Below the pieces are notes generated by a model. The model was not told the DNA's origin and did no database searches. It saw only the letters and a list, made by a program, of their open reading frames with translations. This document shows positions 29,908 through 39,717 of a stretch of 64,000 nt of DNA, in pieces (the stretch's first letter is position 1; each line of letters starts with the position of its first letter). Location of the stretch: the NCBI RefSeq assembly GCF_030814655.1, contig NZ_JAUSVK010000001.1, forward strand, positions 689,043 through 753,042, written 5' to 3'. This DNA comes from Labrys monachus (lineage in GTDB: Bacteria; Pseudomonadota; Alphaproteobacteria; Rhizobiales; Labraceae). The position numbers were made by a program, and so were the translations under genes.

Positions 29908-29953
29908 GGGCTCGATGTTTCCAAGAAGGGCGATCGGTGATCGCCCTTCCATC
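29908..29953. repeat. 46-bp intergenic repeat, copy 2, with hairpin
   Basis: Second copy of the element at 29791-29836, in direct orientation. The stem AAGGGCGATC / GATCGCCCTT is perfect. Between the two copies lies another palindrome (GGTCGAT ... ATCGACC, near 29875-29891). Confidence 0.8.
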
Positions 29954-29971
29954 CGGCGGGCTCGGCGTTCC

Positions 29972-30979
29972 CTACGCCGCCTTGACCGGCTGCGGGGCCG
30001 CGTCCGGCATGGCCGTGCCCGGCTTCAGCCGTCTGGCGTAGCGCTGGGCGAGGACCGCGCAGGTCATCAGCTGGATCTGGTGGAACAGCATCAGCGGCAG
30101 CACGATCGCGCCGATATTCTGGCCCGCGAAGATCACCGTCGCCATCGGAATGCCGCTCACCAGGCTCTTCTTGGAGCCGCAGAACACGATGGTGATCTCG
30201 TCTTCCTTGGCGAAGCCGAGCCAGCGGCTGCCATAGGTGGTCACCAGCAGGACCAGCGCCAGCAGCAGCGCGTTGACCACCGCCACGACGACGAGCGATC
30301 CCACGGAGTTCTGCCGCCACAGCCCGGTGACGACCGCCTCGCTGAAGGCGAGATAGACCACCATCAGGATCGAGCCGCGATCGACCAGCGAGAGGACGCT
30401 GCGGTGGCGGCGGACGAAATTGCCGATCCAGGGCTGCAGCACCTGCCCGAGCACGAAGGGCAGGAAGAGCTGCAGCAGGATCGTCGTCAGCACCGAGGCG
30501 GAAAAGCCGACGCCGCGGGCGCTGAACAGGATGCCGGCAAGGATCGGCGTGAGGAAGATGCCGAAAATATTGGAGCCGGAGGCCGCGCAGACGGCGGCAG
30601 GCACATTGCCGCCGGCGATCGAGGTGAAGGCGATCGAGGACTGCACCGTCGAGGGCAGGATGCACAGGAACAGGATGCCGCTCGCCATCGCCGGCGTCAG
30701 CACGGACGCGAGACCGTGGTCGATCGCCAGGCCGAGCAGCGGAAACAGCACGAAGGTCGAGAGGACGATGGTGATGTGCAGGCGCCAATGGGAGAGGCCG
30801 GCGAGGGCGGTCTCGCGCGAAAGGCGCGCGCCGTGCAGGAAGAACAGCAGGGCGATGGCGGCATTGACGAGATAGCCGAAGAATTCGGCGGCCATGCCCT
30901 GGATCGGCAGGAAGCTCGCCAGGGTGACGGTCGCGACCAGCGCCAATGTGAAATTGTCGGGGCGTATGCGAGAGAACAA
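29972..30979 (-). CDS. Bile acid:sodium symporter family (YfeH/BASS-like) transporter
   Basis: A 335-residue inner-membrane protein with about nine to ten spans. Typical motifs are ALLFFLHGARLS near residue 40, ILPSTVQSSIAFTSIAGGNVPAAV near 108 and FCGSKKSLVSGIPMA near 260, which is the SBF-like YfeH branch. The transported compound is unknown. The start is TTG at 30979 with a weak Shine-Dalgarno sequence. It converges on tolB and lies in the segment inserted between tolB and pal, next to a sulfate importer on the same strand. Confidence 0.85.
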   Translation of the reverse strand: MFSRIRPDNFTLALVATVTLASFLPIQGMAAEFFGYLVNAAIALLFFLHGARLSRETALAGLSHWRLHITIVLSTFVLFPLLGLAIDHGLASVLTPAMASGILFLCILPSTVQSSIAFTSIAGGNVPAAVCAASGSNIFGIFLTPILAGILFSARGVGFSASVLTTILLQLFLPFVLGQVLQPWIGNFVRRHRSVLSLVDRGSILMVVYLAFSEAVVTGLWRQNSVGSLVVVAVVNALLLALVLLVTTYGSRWLGFAKEDEITIVFCGSKKSLVSGIPMATVIFAGQNIGAIVLPLMLFHQIQLMTCAVLAQRYARRLKPGTAMPDAAPQPVKAA

Positions 30980-31131
30980 GATCGATCCGTATGAAAAGAG
31001 CGCTGTCGATGTCGAAAAACGGCACCGGCGATCATTCCACGTCCGGGCCCGGCATCATAGCCGATTTTCGCACAGGCGGCATCGCATGGATGCAGGGCGG
31101 CCCTGCCCGAGGCGCAGGGCGCGTCTCCGCG

Positions 31132-32247
31132 TCAGGCCCGGTGGAAGGCGCTGGGCCTGACGATCACGGGCTCCTTGGCGGAACTGCGAAAATAACGGGC
31201 CTCGCCCGAGGCGGCGAAGACCGTGGCGTTCAGGATCCTGAGGCCGACCGGCTTGTTGTTGAGCTCGCTGCTGCGCAGGCTCGGCAGGTCGGCTTCGACG
31301 ATGGTGCGCTGCGCCCCGAGCGCGACTTCGAGCCGCCGCGTGGCGCCGACGCGGCGCTGCGCCACCACGAGCCCGTTCAGCGTGGTCGGGACCGGTTCCA
31401 CCGGCGCCACGTCGTGCGGGCGCACGAACAGGCTGGCTGGACCGTCGGGCAGGCCCTCGGCGTCGAAGGGCAGGGTCGAGCCCTCGAACAGGATGCGTCC
31501 GGCCGAGAGGATGACGGGCACGCGGCTCGATTCGCCGATGAAGCCGAAGACGAAGGGCGAGGCCGGGTGGTCGTAGATCTCGTCGGGCACGCCGAGCTGG
31601 TCGATCCGTCCCTTGTCGAGCACGGCGATGCGGTCCGACAGTTCGAGTGCCTCGTCCTGGTCGTGGGTGACGAAGATGGTGGTGTGGCCGGTCCTATCGT
31701 GGATGGTGCGCAGCCAGCTGCGCAGGTCCTTGCGCACCTTGGCATCGAGCGCGCCGAAGGGCTCGTCCAGCAGCAGCACCTTGGGTTCGACGGCTAGGGC
31801 GCGGGCGAGCGCCACGCGCTGGCGCTGGCCGCCGGAGAGCTGGGCGGGGAAGCGCGTGCCGAAGCTGCCGAGCTGGACGAGGTCGAGCAGGTCGGCGACC
31901 CGCTTCACGATCTCGGCCTCGGGCGGCCGCTGGGCGCGCTTGCGCACGCGCAGGCCGTAGGCGATGTTGTCGGCGACGGACAGGTGCCGGAACAGCGCAT
32001 AATGCTGGAACACGAAGCCGACACGCCGCTGCTGCACGCTCATCCGGGCGGTGTCCTCCTCGCCGAAGAACACCGTGCCGCCGCTCGGCTGCTCGAGGCC
32101 GGCGATGATGCGCAGGAGCGTCGTCTTGCCGGAGCCGGAGGGGCCCAGCAGGCCGAGCAGCTCGCCCGAGCGGATGTCGATGTCGACGCCGTGCAGCGCC
32201 GGGGAGACGCCGTAATTCTTGGTGAGGCCGGTAACGCGGATGTCCAT
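31132..32247 (-). CDS. cysA: Sulfate/thiosulfate ABC importer ATPase CysA
   Basis: ATPase of 371 residues with Walker A GPSGSGKTT, signature LSGGQRQR, Walker B VLLLDEPFGALDAKVR and FVTHDQDEA. The block QRRVGFVFQHYALFRHL and the C-terminal TOBE-like region (RPHDVAPVEPVPTTLNGLVV) place it in the CysA branch, supported by the adjoining cysT, cysW and sbp. GGAG lies 8 bases ahead of the ATG at 32247; a TTG five codons earlier overlaps the cysW stop. Last gene of the minus-strand operon. Confidence 0.95.
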   Translation of the reverse strand: MDIRVTGLTKNYGVSPALHGVDIDIRSGELLGLLGPSGSGKTTLLRIIAGLEQPSGGTVFFGEEDTARMSVQQRRVGFVFQHYALFRHLSVADNIAYGLRVRKRAQRPPEAEIVKRVADLLDLVQLGSFGTRFPAQLSGGQRQRVALARALAVEPKVLLLDEPFGALDAKVRKDLRSWLRTIHDRTGHTTIFVTHDQDEALELSDRIAVLDKGRIDQLGVPDEIYDHPASPFVFGFIGESSRVPVILSAGRILFEGSTLPFDAEGLPDGPASLFVRPHDVAPVEPVPTTLNGLVVAQRRVGATRRLEVALGAQRTIVEADLPSLRSSELNNKPVGLRILNATVFAASGEARYFRSSAKEPVIVRPSAFHRA

Positions 32248-32258
32248 GGCGGTCTCCG

Positions 32259-33161
32259 TCAATGTTTATGGCTGCGCGCCAGCTCGTCGCCGTAGCGCCA
32301 TTCGAGCAGCGTCTTGGCGACGAGGGTGACGAGGGCGAGCAAGGCGAGGAGGGACGCGACCGAGAAGGCCGCGGCGGTGTCGCCGCCCTCGTTGAGGATC
32401 TGGATATGCAGCGGCATGGTGTTGGTGCCGCCGATGATGTGGCCGGACACCACGGAGACGGCGCCGAACTCGCCCATGGCCCGCGCATTGCACAACAGGA
32501 CGCCGTAGAGCAGGCCCCAGCGTATGTTGGGTATGGTGACCGTCCAGAACATCTTCAGCGGCGAGGCGCCGAGGGTGAGGGCGGCTTCCTCGTCCGATTT
32601 GCCCTGCGCTTCCATCACGGGAATGAGCTCGCGGGCGACGAAGGGGAAGGTCACGAAGAGGGTGGCGAGCACGATGCCCGGCACCGCGAAGATGATCGGG
32701 ATGCGGTGCGCGGCGAGGAAGGGGCCGAAAACGCCCTGCGCGCCGAACAGCAGCACGAAGACGAGGCCGGCGACGACGGGCGAAACCGAGAAGGGCAGGT
32801 CGATCAGCGTCGTCAGCAGGCTCTTTCCCTTGAAGTCGAACTTCGCCACCGCCCAGGCGGCGACGATGCCGAAGACGATGTTGAGGGGAACCGCGATGGC
32901 CGCGACGAGCAGTGTCATCATCACGGCGTCGAGCGTGTCGGGGTCCTCCAGCGCCTGGAGATAGGTCGCCACGCCGTATTGGAACGCTTCGTAGAAGACG
33001 TCGAGCAGCGGCATCACCAGGAACAGCGCCAGGAAGACGAGCGCGATGCCGGTGAGGAGCCAGCGGAACCAGCGTGCTTCCGTGGTGACGTTGTGCTCGC
33101 GCGAGACCGGCGGATCCCGGTAGAGCTCGATGGCGAGTTCGGAGGCGGCAGGTCTAGACAT
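32259..33161 (-). CDS. cysW: Sulfate ABC importer permease CysW
   Basis: Permease of 300 residues with six spans. The ATPase-docking loop EEAALTLGASPLKMFWTVTIPN and the CysW hallmark NARAMGEFGAVSVVSGHIIG are present. It pairs with CysT in the membrane. Its start overlaps the cysT stop by 8 bases, showing tight coupling. Confidence 0.95.
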   Translation of the reverse strand: MSRPAASELAIELYRDPPVSREHNVTTEARWFRWLLTGIALVFLALFLVMPLLDVFYEAFQYGVATYLQALEDPDTLDAVMMTLLVAAIAVPLNIVFGIVAAWAVAKFDFKGKSLLTTLIDLPFSVSPVVAGLVFVLLFGAQGVFGPFLAAHRIPIIFAVPGIVLATLFVTFPFVARELIPVMEAQGKSDEEAALTLGASPLKMFWTVTIPNIRWGLLYGVLLCNARAMGEFGAVSVVSGHIIGGTNTMPLHIQILNEGGDTAAAFSVASLLALLALVTLVAKTLLEWRYGDELARSHKH

Positions 33162-34026
33162 GGCCCATCCTCTTGCGGCTCCAGGCCTGGATCAGGTTGA
33201 TCACCAGCAGCATGACGAAGGATATGGCCAGCATGATGATGGCGATGGCCGTCGCCTGCGCATATTTGTTCTGCTCCAGTTCCTGCACGATCAAAGACGG
33301 CACGATCTCGGAGCGGTAGGGCAGATTGTCCGAAATGAAGATCACCGACCCGTATTCGCCGATCGCCCGGGCGAAGGCGAGCGCGAAGCCGGTGAGGATG
33401 GCGGGAACCAGCGGCGGCAGCACGACCCGCGTCACCGTCTGCAGCCGCGAGGCGCCAAGCGTGGCGGATGCCTCCTCGATCTCGCTGTCGAGCTCCCCGA
33501 GCACCGGCTGCAGCGTGCGCACCACGAAGGGCAGACCGATGAAGACGAGCGCGATGAAGATGCCGATCGGCGAATAGGCGATCTTGATGCCGAAGGGCGC
33601 GAAGAACTGCCCGAGCCAGCCATTGGGCGCGTAGAGGCTGCTGAGGGCCAGCCCCGCCACCGCGGTCGGCAGCGCGAAGGGCAGGTCGACTGCGGCGTCG
33701 ACCAGGCGCTTGCCGGTGAAGTCGTAGCGCGCCAGGACCCAGGCGACCACCGTGCCGAAGACGACGTTGACGATCGCCGCCAGGAAGGAGATCCCGAAGG
33801 TGACGCGCAGCGCCGCGGTCACGCGCGGATCGACGCCGACCGCCACGATGCCGGACAGGCCGAGCGTGCCCGCCTTCAGGATCAGAGCGGCCAGCGGGAT
33901 CAGCACGAGGAGGCTGAGATAGAGGATGGTGTAGCCCATGGTCAGGCCGAAGCCCGGCAGGGCACTGGGCTTGACGAAGGCGTCTCTCCATCTCCCTGTC
34001 GATGCCGAAGTCATGGTCGAAGCCAT
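33154..34026 (-). CDS. cysT: Sulfate ABC importer permease CysT
   Basis: Permease of 290 residues with six spans. It shows EASATLGASRLQTVTRVVLPP and FARAIGEYGSVIFISDN, the CysT/CysU signature. The N terminus is short and polar; an in-frame ATG four codons in is also possible. It follows sbp after 140 bases, a gap that contains a long hairpin which may shield the sbp message. Confidence 0.95.
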   Translation of the reverse strand: MASTMTSASTGRWRDAFVKPSALPGFGLTMGYTILYLSLLVLIPLAALILKAGTLGLSGIVAVGVDPRVTAALRVTFGISFLAAIVNVVFGTVVAWVLARYDFTGKRLVDAAVDLPFALPTAVAGLALSSLYAPNGWLGQFFAPFGIKIAYSPIGIFIALVFIGLPFVVRTLQPVLGELDSEIEEASATLGASRLQTVTRVVLPPLVPAILTGFALAFARAIGEYGSVIFISDNLPYRSEIVPSLIVQELEQNKYAQATAIAIIMLAISFVMLLVINLIQAWSRKRMGHV

Positions 34027-34059
34027 CGATGATGCCTGTCTTTGGTGTCGCTTACGGTC

Positions 34060-34094
34060 GAAATCCCCTGGCCCTTCGCAGGGCAGGGGATTTC
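34060..34094. promoter_or_regulatory. Long hairpin between sbp and cysT
   Basis: Perfect 11-bp outer stem GAAATCCCCTG / CAGGGGATTTC with an inner CCCT/AGGG stem. No T run follows on the minus strand, so it is more likely a message-stabilising or processing hairpin that favours the binding-protein gene over the permeases. Confidence 0.65.
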
Positions 34095-34134
34095 GGTGTT
34101 TTCCGGGCCGCCCGGCTGCGAGGACGGAGCGGCA

Positions 34135-34182
34135 TCAGCCCTTGGGGACGTCAGCGCTTGAGGACGTCAGCCCTTGGGCTTG
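34135..34182. repeat. Three tandem 16-bp units spanning the sbp stop codon
   Basis: Units at 34135-34150, 34151-34166 and 34167-34182. On the sbp strand each reads roughly CGTCCYCAAGSGCTGA, so the terminal PKG-stop of sbp is repeated downstream twice. The first coding stop is used and the protein is unaffected. Confidence 0.75.
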
Positions 34183-35204
34183 TAGATCTGGTCGAAGACG
34201 CCGCCATCGCCGAAATGCTTGGGCTGCGCCGTCTTCCAGCCGCCATAGACGGGATCGTCGATGTTCAGCAGCTTGAGCTTGGGAAAGCGCTTGAGGTCGG
34301 CCGGATCGGCGGCCGCCTCGTCGATCGGGCGATAATAGTCGTGGGCGATGATCTTCTGGGCCGCCGGCGTGTAGAGGAACTGCAGATAGGCCTCGGCCTC
34401 CTTGCGGGTTCCCTTCGCGTCGACATTGCCGTCGACGACCGCGACCGGCGGCTGCGCCAGGATCGAGATCGAGGGCACCACGATCTCGAACTTGTCGGCG
34501 CCGAACTCGTCGAGGGTCAGGAACGCTTCGTTCTCCCAGGCGATCAGCACGTCGCCGGTGGCGCGCTGGGCAAAAGTGAGGGTCGAGCCGCGGGCCCCCG
34601 AATCGAGCACCGCGACATTGTGGTAGAGCGCGGCGATGAAATCGCGCGTCTTGGCCTCGTCGCCGCCGAACTTCTCATGGGCATAGCCCCAGGCCGCCAG
34701 ATAGTTCCAGCGCGCGCCGCCGCCCGACTTCGGATTGGCGGTGATCACGGAAACGCCGGGCTTGACGAGGTCGTCCCAGTCCTTGATGCCCTTGGGGTTG
34801 CCCTTGCGCACCACGAGCACGATCGTCGAGGTATAGGGCGAGGAGCCGTGCGGCAGGCGGCTCTGCCAGTTCTCGGGGATCTTCTTGGTCTGGGCGGCGA
34901 TGGCGTCGATGTCGCCGGAGAGGGCGAGCGTCACCACATCGGCGTCGAGGCCGTCGATGACGGCGCGGGCCTGCTTGCCGGAGCCGCCATGGGACTGCCG
35001 GATGGTGACATCCTCGCCGGTCTTGGCCTTCCAGTCGGCCGCGAAGGCCTTGTTGATGTCCTTGTAGAGTTCGCGCGTCGGATCGTAGCTCACGTTGAGC
35101 AGTCCGGCTGCATGGGCTCCGAACGTCATCCACAGCACGAAGCCGAGGGCGACGAGGACGGCGGCCGTATCCCGGAGGCGGGCGAGGCTGAGAGGCTTTG
35201 TCAT
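34167..35204 (-). CDS. sbp: Periplasmic sulfate-binding protein
   Basis: Sulfate-binding protein of 345 residues with a signal peptide cleaved near residue 33 (AHA|AGLL). The family blocks [40 protein letters not shown] and [10 protein letters not shown] are intact. It delivers sulfate (or thiosulfate) to CysTWA for cysteine synthesis. I took the ATG at 35204; an ATG seven codons earlier is possible. The frame remains open to 35429. First gene of the sbp-cysTWA operon, divergent from pal. Confidence 0.94.
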   Translation of the reverse strand: MTKPLSLARLRDTAAVLVALGFVLWMTFGAHAAGLLNVSYDPTRELYKDINKAFAADWKAKTGEDVTIRQSHGGSGKQARAVIDGLDADVVTLALSGDIDAIAAQTKKIPENWQSRLPHGSSPYTSTIVLVVRKGNPKGIKDWDDLVKPGVSVITANPKSGGGARWNYLAAWGYAHEKFGGDEAKTRDFIAALYHNVAVLDSGARGSTLTFAQRATGDVLIAWENEAFLTLDEFGADKFEIVVPSISILAQPPVAVVDGNVDAKGTRKEAEAYLQFLYTPAAQKIIAHDYYRPIDEAAADPADLKRFPKLKLLNIDDPVYGGWKTAQPKHFGDGGVFDQIYKPKG

Positions 35205-35525
35205 GACGGGACCCGAAATCAACATTGGGCTATCGTCTACTAAATCAATCGACATTGTCAATGTGTGAAACGCGGCAATCCGCAGAAAAACGATGTGTGA
35301 CATTTCTGCATCGGTATGCCCTAATCGCCCGGCAGCGGACCAAGGCCACCTTTGTGCCAGAATCCGGCAGCACTCCGTTAACCATAGAATCAGGTCGCTC
35401 GCGGTTGAGTGCTGTTGCCGGGCCGCCACACACTGAAAAACTCTGCGAACAGGGTTTCCAGAACGTTCGATTAACCGAGTGCCACTATGGCTGAATCACC
35501 AATTTCGACCGGAGGAGTAACCGGA
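35205..35525. other. Divergent promoter region between sbp and pal
   Basis: About 320 bases without a gene. It contains TTAACC motifs at about 35377 and 35471 on the pal side, reminiscent of CtrA half-sites, but no full TTAA-N7-TTAA box. It must carry the sulfate-operon promoter and the pal promoter. Confidence 0.4.
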
Positions 35526-36053
35526 ATGATGACGTCCCTTCGCGCAGTCCATGGACTGCGTTTCGCTGCCGCGATCGCCTGTGTCCTCGCCCTGGCGGCC
35601 TGTAAGAGCAGTTCGAGCACCGCCGACGGCAGCATGGGCGGCGCGGGCGGCGGCTACGGCGCCGGCGGCGCGGCGAGCCCCGGCAGCCAGCAGGACTTCG
35701 TGGTCAATGTCGGCGACCGCGTGTTCTTCGAGCAGGATCAGTCCGATCTCACGGGCCAGGCCCAGGCCACGCTCGGCAAGCAGGCCCAGTGGCTGCGCGC
35801 CTATCCGCGCTACACCGTGACGATCGAGGGCCATGCCGACGAACGCGGTACGCGCGAATATAATTTCGGCCTCGGTGCCCGCCGTGCCCAGGCCGCCTTC
35901 GACTATCTGCGGTCGCAGGGCATCGCCGCCTCGCGCATGCGCACGATCTCCTACGGCAAGGAACGGCCGGTCGCCACCTGCGACGACAATTCCTGCTGGT
36001 CGCAGAACCGTCGCGCCGTCACGGTGCTCAACGGTGCGGGCGGCAACTCGTAA
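35526..36053 (+). CDS. pal: Peptidoglycan-associated lipoprotein Pal
   Basis: Outer-membrane lipoprotein of 175 residues. The lipobox LAAC puts the modified cysteine at residue 26. A Gly/Ala-rich linker leads to an OmpA-like peptidoglycan-binding domain (FFEQDQSDLTGQAQATL, EGHADERGTREYNFGLGARR). GGAGGAG precedes the ATG. It is separated from tolB by about 5.8 kb of transporter genes and now ends opposite ruvB. The last 39 coding bases and stop are duplicated imperfectly at 36436-36484. Confidence 0.96.
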   Translation: MMTSLRAVHGLRFAAAIACVLALAACKSSSSTADGSMGGAGGGYGAGGAASPGSQQDFVVNVGDRVFFEQDQSDLTGQAQATLGKQAQWLRAYPRYTVTIEGHADERGTREYNFGLGARRAQAAFDYLRSQGIAASRMRTISYGKERPVATCDDNSCWSQNRRAVTVLNGAGGNS

Positions 36054-36063
36054 ACGTCTTCCC
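36015..36063. repeat. pal 3'-end direct repeat, copy 1 (native)
   Basis: The 49 bases at the end of pal including its stop are repeated at 36436-36484 with four mismatches. The second copy lies just ahead of the ruvB stop and has lost the stop codon. Confidence 0.85.
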
Positions 36064-36064
36064 T

Positions 36065-36405
36065 GGGACCGCAGGCTTCCAGCCTGCTCTTGAAAACGGG
36101 TGCTTGCCGGAAAGAGCAGGCGAGACGCCCATATGCGCTGACATAACGGAAATACCCGCCTTCTCCCGGTTCGGGACACCGCATTTCCTTTGGAAATGCT
36201 TGGGGTCCCGGCAGGGGGATGAGGGTCTAAACTTCAACGCAGATAGCTCAATAGTCGCGCTGGAATTGCACAAGTCCAGACCCTCATCCGGCGCTTCGCG
36301 CCACCCCCAGCATTTCCGCAGGAAATGCGAAGTCCCGCATGGGAGAAGGAAAATCGCGCTATTGTCGGCAAAGTTAGCGCATATGGGCGAGATGCCTGCG
36401 GTCCC
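36065..36405. mobile_element. 341-bp palindromic (MITE-like) element between pal and ruvB
   Basis: The ends are perfect 12-bp inverted repeats, GGGACCGCAGGC (36065-36076) and GCCTGCGGTCCC (36394-36405). Inside, the two arms stay similar: CCCATATGCGCT near 36127-36139 faces AGCGCATATGGG near 36376-36388, and GATGAGGGTCT near 36218-36230 faces AGACCCTCATC near 36276-36288. The whole can fold back on itself. No gene is present. It sits inside a duplicated stretch formed from the ends of pal and ruvB. Confidence 0.7.
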
Positions 36406-36435
36406 GGGATCTCCACTCTATTCGTCGCCGGCGAG

Positions 36436-36484
36436 GCCGTCACGGTGCTCAACGGCGCGGGCGGCAACGCGCAAGCGTCTTCCC
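36436..36484. repeat. pal 3'-end direct repeat, copy 2 (fragment)
   Basis: Imperfect copy of 36015-36063 (45 of 49 bases). Immediately upstream, 36418-36434 resembles the 3' end of ruvB (36498-36513), so both flanking gene ends are duplicated. Confidence 0.8.
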
Positions 36485-36497
36485 CAGAGTCTCTCTT

Positions 36498-37568
36498 CTA
36501 TTCGTCGTCGGCGAAAAGCTGCATCTGGGGTGCGGCCGAGGGCACGGCGAGGCCCTGATGCCGGAAGGCATGGGGCGTCAGCACGCGCCCGCGCGGCGTG
36601 CGCTGGAGGAAGCCCTGCTGGATCAGATAGGGCTCGATGATGTCCTCGATGGCGTCGCGGGGTTCCGAGAGCGCGGCGGCGATGGTCTCGATCCCCACCG
36701 GGCCGCCGCCGAAGCTCATGGCGATCAGGCGCAGATAGCGGTTGTCCATGGCGTCGAGCCCGGCTTCGTCGACCTCGAGGGCCCGCAGCGCCTTGTCGGC
36801 AACGGCGCGGGTGATGGTATCGGCGCCGAGGACCGAGGCGAAGTCGCGCACGCGGCGGAGCAGGCGGCCGGCGATGCGCGGCGTGCCGCGCGCGCGCCGG
36901 GCGATCTCGTTGGCGCCGTCCTCGCTGATCGGCGCGCCCAGCACCCGGCCGCCGCGTTTGACGATCAGTTCCAGCTCTTCCACCGTGTAGAATTGCAGCC
37001 GCACCGGGATGCCGAAGCGGTCGCGCAGCGGCGTCGTCAGCAGTCCCGCGCGCGTGGTCGCCCCCACCAGCGTGAACTTGGCGAGGTCGATGCGCACCGA
37101 GCGCGCCGCCGGCCCCTCGCCGATGATGAGGTCGAGCTGGAAATCCTCCATCGCGGGGTAGAGGATCTCCTCGACCGCGGGATTGAGGCGGTGGATCTCG
37201 TCGATGAAGAGCACGTCGCGCTCTTCCAGATTGGTGAGCAAAGCGGCGAGGTCGCCCGCCTTGGCGATCACCGGGCCCGAGGTCGCGCGGAAATTGACGC
37301 CGAGCTCGCGCGAGACGATCTGGGCCAGCGTCGTCTTGCCCAGGCCCGGCGGGCCGACGAAGAGGACATGGTCGAGTGCGTCGCCGCGCCCCCGCGCCGC
37401 TTCGATGAAGACCGAGAGGTTGGCGCGCGCCTGCGCCTGGCCGACGAATTCGGACAGGTTCTGCGGCCGCAGCGTGGAATCGGCGACATCCTCCTCGCGG
37501 GTGTCGCCCGTGACGAGGCGGCCCGATTTCGGCGCCTCGCCGCCTGTCGTCCGGCGCGTCGGCTTCAT
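36498..37568 (-). CDS. ruvB: Holliday junction branch migration ATPase RuvB
   Basis: AAA+ motor of 356 residues that drives branch migration with RuvA. It has Walker [12 protein letters not shown], Walker [11 protein letters not shown], the sensor region [21 protein letters not shown] and a winged-helix C-terminal domain ([21 protein letters not shown]). It overlaps ruvA by four bases. It now ends opposite pal at a rearranged junction. Confidence 0.97.
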   Translation of the reverse strand: MKPTRRTTGGEAPKSGRLVTGDTREEDVADSTLRPQNLSEFVGQAQARANLSVFIEAARGRGDALDHVLFVGPPGLGKTTLAQIVSRELGVNFRATSGPVIAKAGDLAALLTNLEERDVLFIDEIHRLNPAVEEILYPAMEDFQLDLIIGEGPAARSVRIDLAKFTLVGATTRAGLLTTPLRDRFGIPVRLQFYTVEELELIVKRGGRVLGAPISEDGANEIARRARGTPRIAGRLLRRVRDFASVLGADTITRAVADKALRALEVDEAGLDAMDNRYLRLIAMSFGGGPVGIETIAAALSEPRDAIEDIIEPYLIQQGFLQRTPRGRVLTPHAFRHQGLAVPSAAPQMQLFADDE

Positions 37569-38182
37569 CGCGACAATTCCTTCAGGCCGAGGCGGATGAG
37601 CTTGGCGGTCTCGGCATCCTCACCGGCCTCGCGCAGGGCCGCGGCGACGGCAGCCGAGGCCTGGATCTGGGCATAGCCGAGATTGACCAGCGCCGACACC
37701 GCGTCGCTCGCCGGCCCCGGCGCGCTCCTCTCGCCGATGCCGCCCTGCAGGGCGATGACGTCGGAGGCGACGCCGCCGAAGGAGGGCACCTTGTCCTTCA
37801 GCTCGGTGACGATGCGCTGGGCGACCTTGGGCCCGACGCCGGGCGCGCGCGCCACCGCAGCCTTGTCGCCGAGCGCGATGGCGGAAGCGAGGTCCCCCGG
37901 CTTGAAGGTCGAGAGGATGGCGAGCGCCACCTTGGTGCCGATGCCCTGCACGGTCTGCAGCAGGCGGAACCAGTCCCGTTCGAGATCGCCGGCGAAGCCG
38001 AACAGGCGGATCTGGTCCTCCCGGACATAGGTCTCGATGGCGAGCATGGCGGCTTCTCCGGCGGCGGGGAGGGCGGCGAGCGTGCGGCTCGAGCAGAACA
38101 CCATATAGCCCACGCCCTGCACGTCGAGGATCACCCAGTCCTCGCCATAGCTGTCGACGATGCCGCGCAATTTGCCGATCAT
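37565..38182 (-). CDS. ruvA: Holliday junction DNA-binding protein RuvA
   Basis: A 205-residue tetrameric protein that holds the four-way junction open for RuvB. The N-terminal OB-fold ([19 protein letters not shown]) is followed by two helix-hairpin-helix motifs ([20 protein letters not shown] and [20 protein letters not shown]) and the C-terminal RuvB-contact domain. The ruvB start overlaps its stop. ruvC lies 1.0 kb away, separated by a PEP-mutase-family gene. Confidence 0.96.
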   Translation of the reverse strand: MIGKLRGIVDSYGEDWVILDVQGVGYMVFCSSRTLAALPAAGEAAMLAIETYVREDQIRLFGFAGDLERDWFRLLQTVQGIGTKVALAILSTFKPGDLASAIALGDKAAVARAPGVGPKVAQRIVTELKDKVPSFGGVASDVIALQGGIGERSAPGPASDAVSALVNLGYAQIQASAAVAAALREAGEDAETAKLIRLGLKELSR

Positions 38183-38231
38183 GGAACCCTCCCGGTCCTC
38201 TCTATCGTCTTGCGGCGATTCGTCCGCGCGC

Positions 38232-39050
<819 letters not shown>

Positions 39051-39156
39051 CGACCTCTCCCATCATTCATGATTTGTTCTAGGCAAGGACGGCGCGGGCC
39101 GCAAGGATTTTCCGGGCGGATGCGGCGCAGGGCCGGCGATGCCGGGATGGCTTGAG

Positions 39157-39186
39157 GAAGAGGCCGGCGGGACGCCGGCGGTCCCG
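39157..39186. repeat. Short hairpin repeat resembling the pal/ruvB element ends
   Basis: AAGAGGCCGGC-GGGAC-GCCGGCGGTCCC just downstream of ruvC. It follows the same pattern as the end of the pal/ruvB element (AAGAG, C/GGGC stem, then GCGGTCCC), with different stem bases. Confidence 0.55.
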
Positions 39187-39207
39187 GGGAGGGGCTCCGG
39201 AGGCCGC

Positions 39208-39717
39208 TCATTTCAGGGAGGCGAGCAGGGCCCGGCTGGTGCGGTGATGGGCATGGGTGATGGCGATGGCGAGCGCGTCGGCGGCGTCGTCGGATTTCGG
39301 GTCGGCCTTGGGCAGCAGCACCTTGATCATCACCCGGATCTGCTTCTTGTCGGCATGGCCGGAACCGACGACGGTCTTCTTCACCAGATTGGGCGCGTAT
39401 TCGCTGACGAGCAGGCCGGCCTGCGCCGGCACCAGCATGGCGATGCCGCGCGCCTGGCCGAGCTTGAGCGTCGCGCCGGCGTCCTTGTTGACGAAGGTCT
39501 GCTCCACCGCCGCTTCGTCCGGGGTGAAGCTCGCCAGCACCTCGGTCAGCCCGCGATGCAGGGCCAGCAGGCGATGGGCGAGCTCCTCCTTCTCGTCGGA
39601 CAGCACGGTGCCGCAGGCCACGAAGCTCAGGCGGTTGCCCAAGGCCTCGATCACGCCCCATCCCGTCCGGCGCAGGCCCGGATCGACGCCGAGGATACGG
39701 AGGGGAATCGTCGACAT
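39208..39717 (-). CDS. ruvC: Holliday junction resolvase RuvC
   Basis: Endonuclease of 169 residues that cuts Holliday junctions. It has the acidic active-site residues in [16 protein letters not shown] and [16 protein letters not shown], and the [20 protein letters not shown] block. Its ATG overlaps the yebC stop by one base (TGATG), showing coupling to yebC. ruvAB are downstream after an intervening gene. Confidence 0.96.
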   Translation of the reverse strand: MSTIPLRILGVDPGLRRTGWGVIEALGNRLSFVACGTVLSDEKEELAHRLLALHRGLTEVLASFTPDEAAVEQTFVNKDAGATLKLGQARGIAMLVPAQAGLLVSEYAPNLVKKTVVGSGHADKKQIRVMIKVLLPKADPKSDDAADALAIAITHAHHRTSRALLASLK

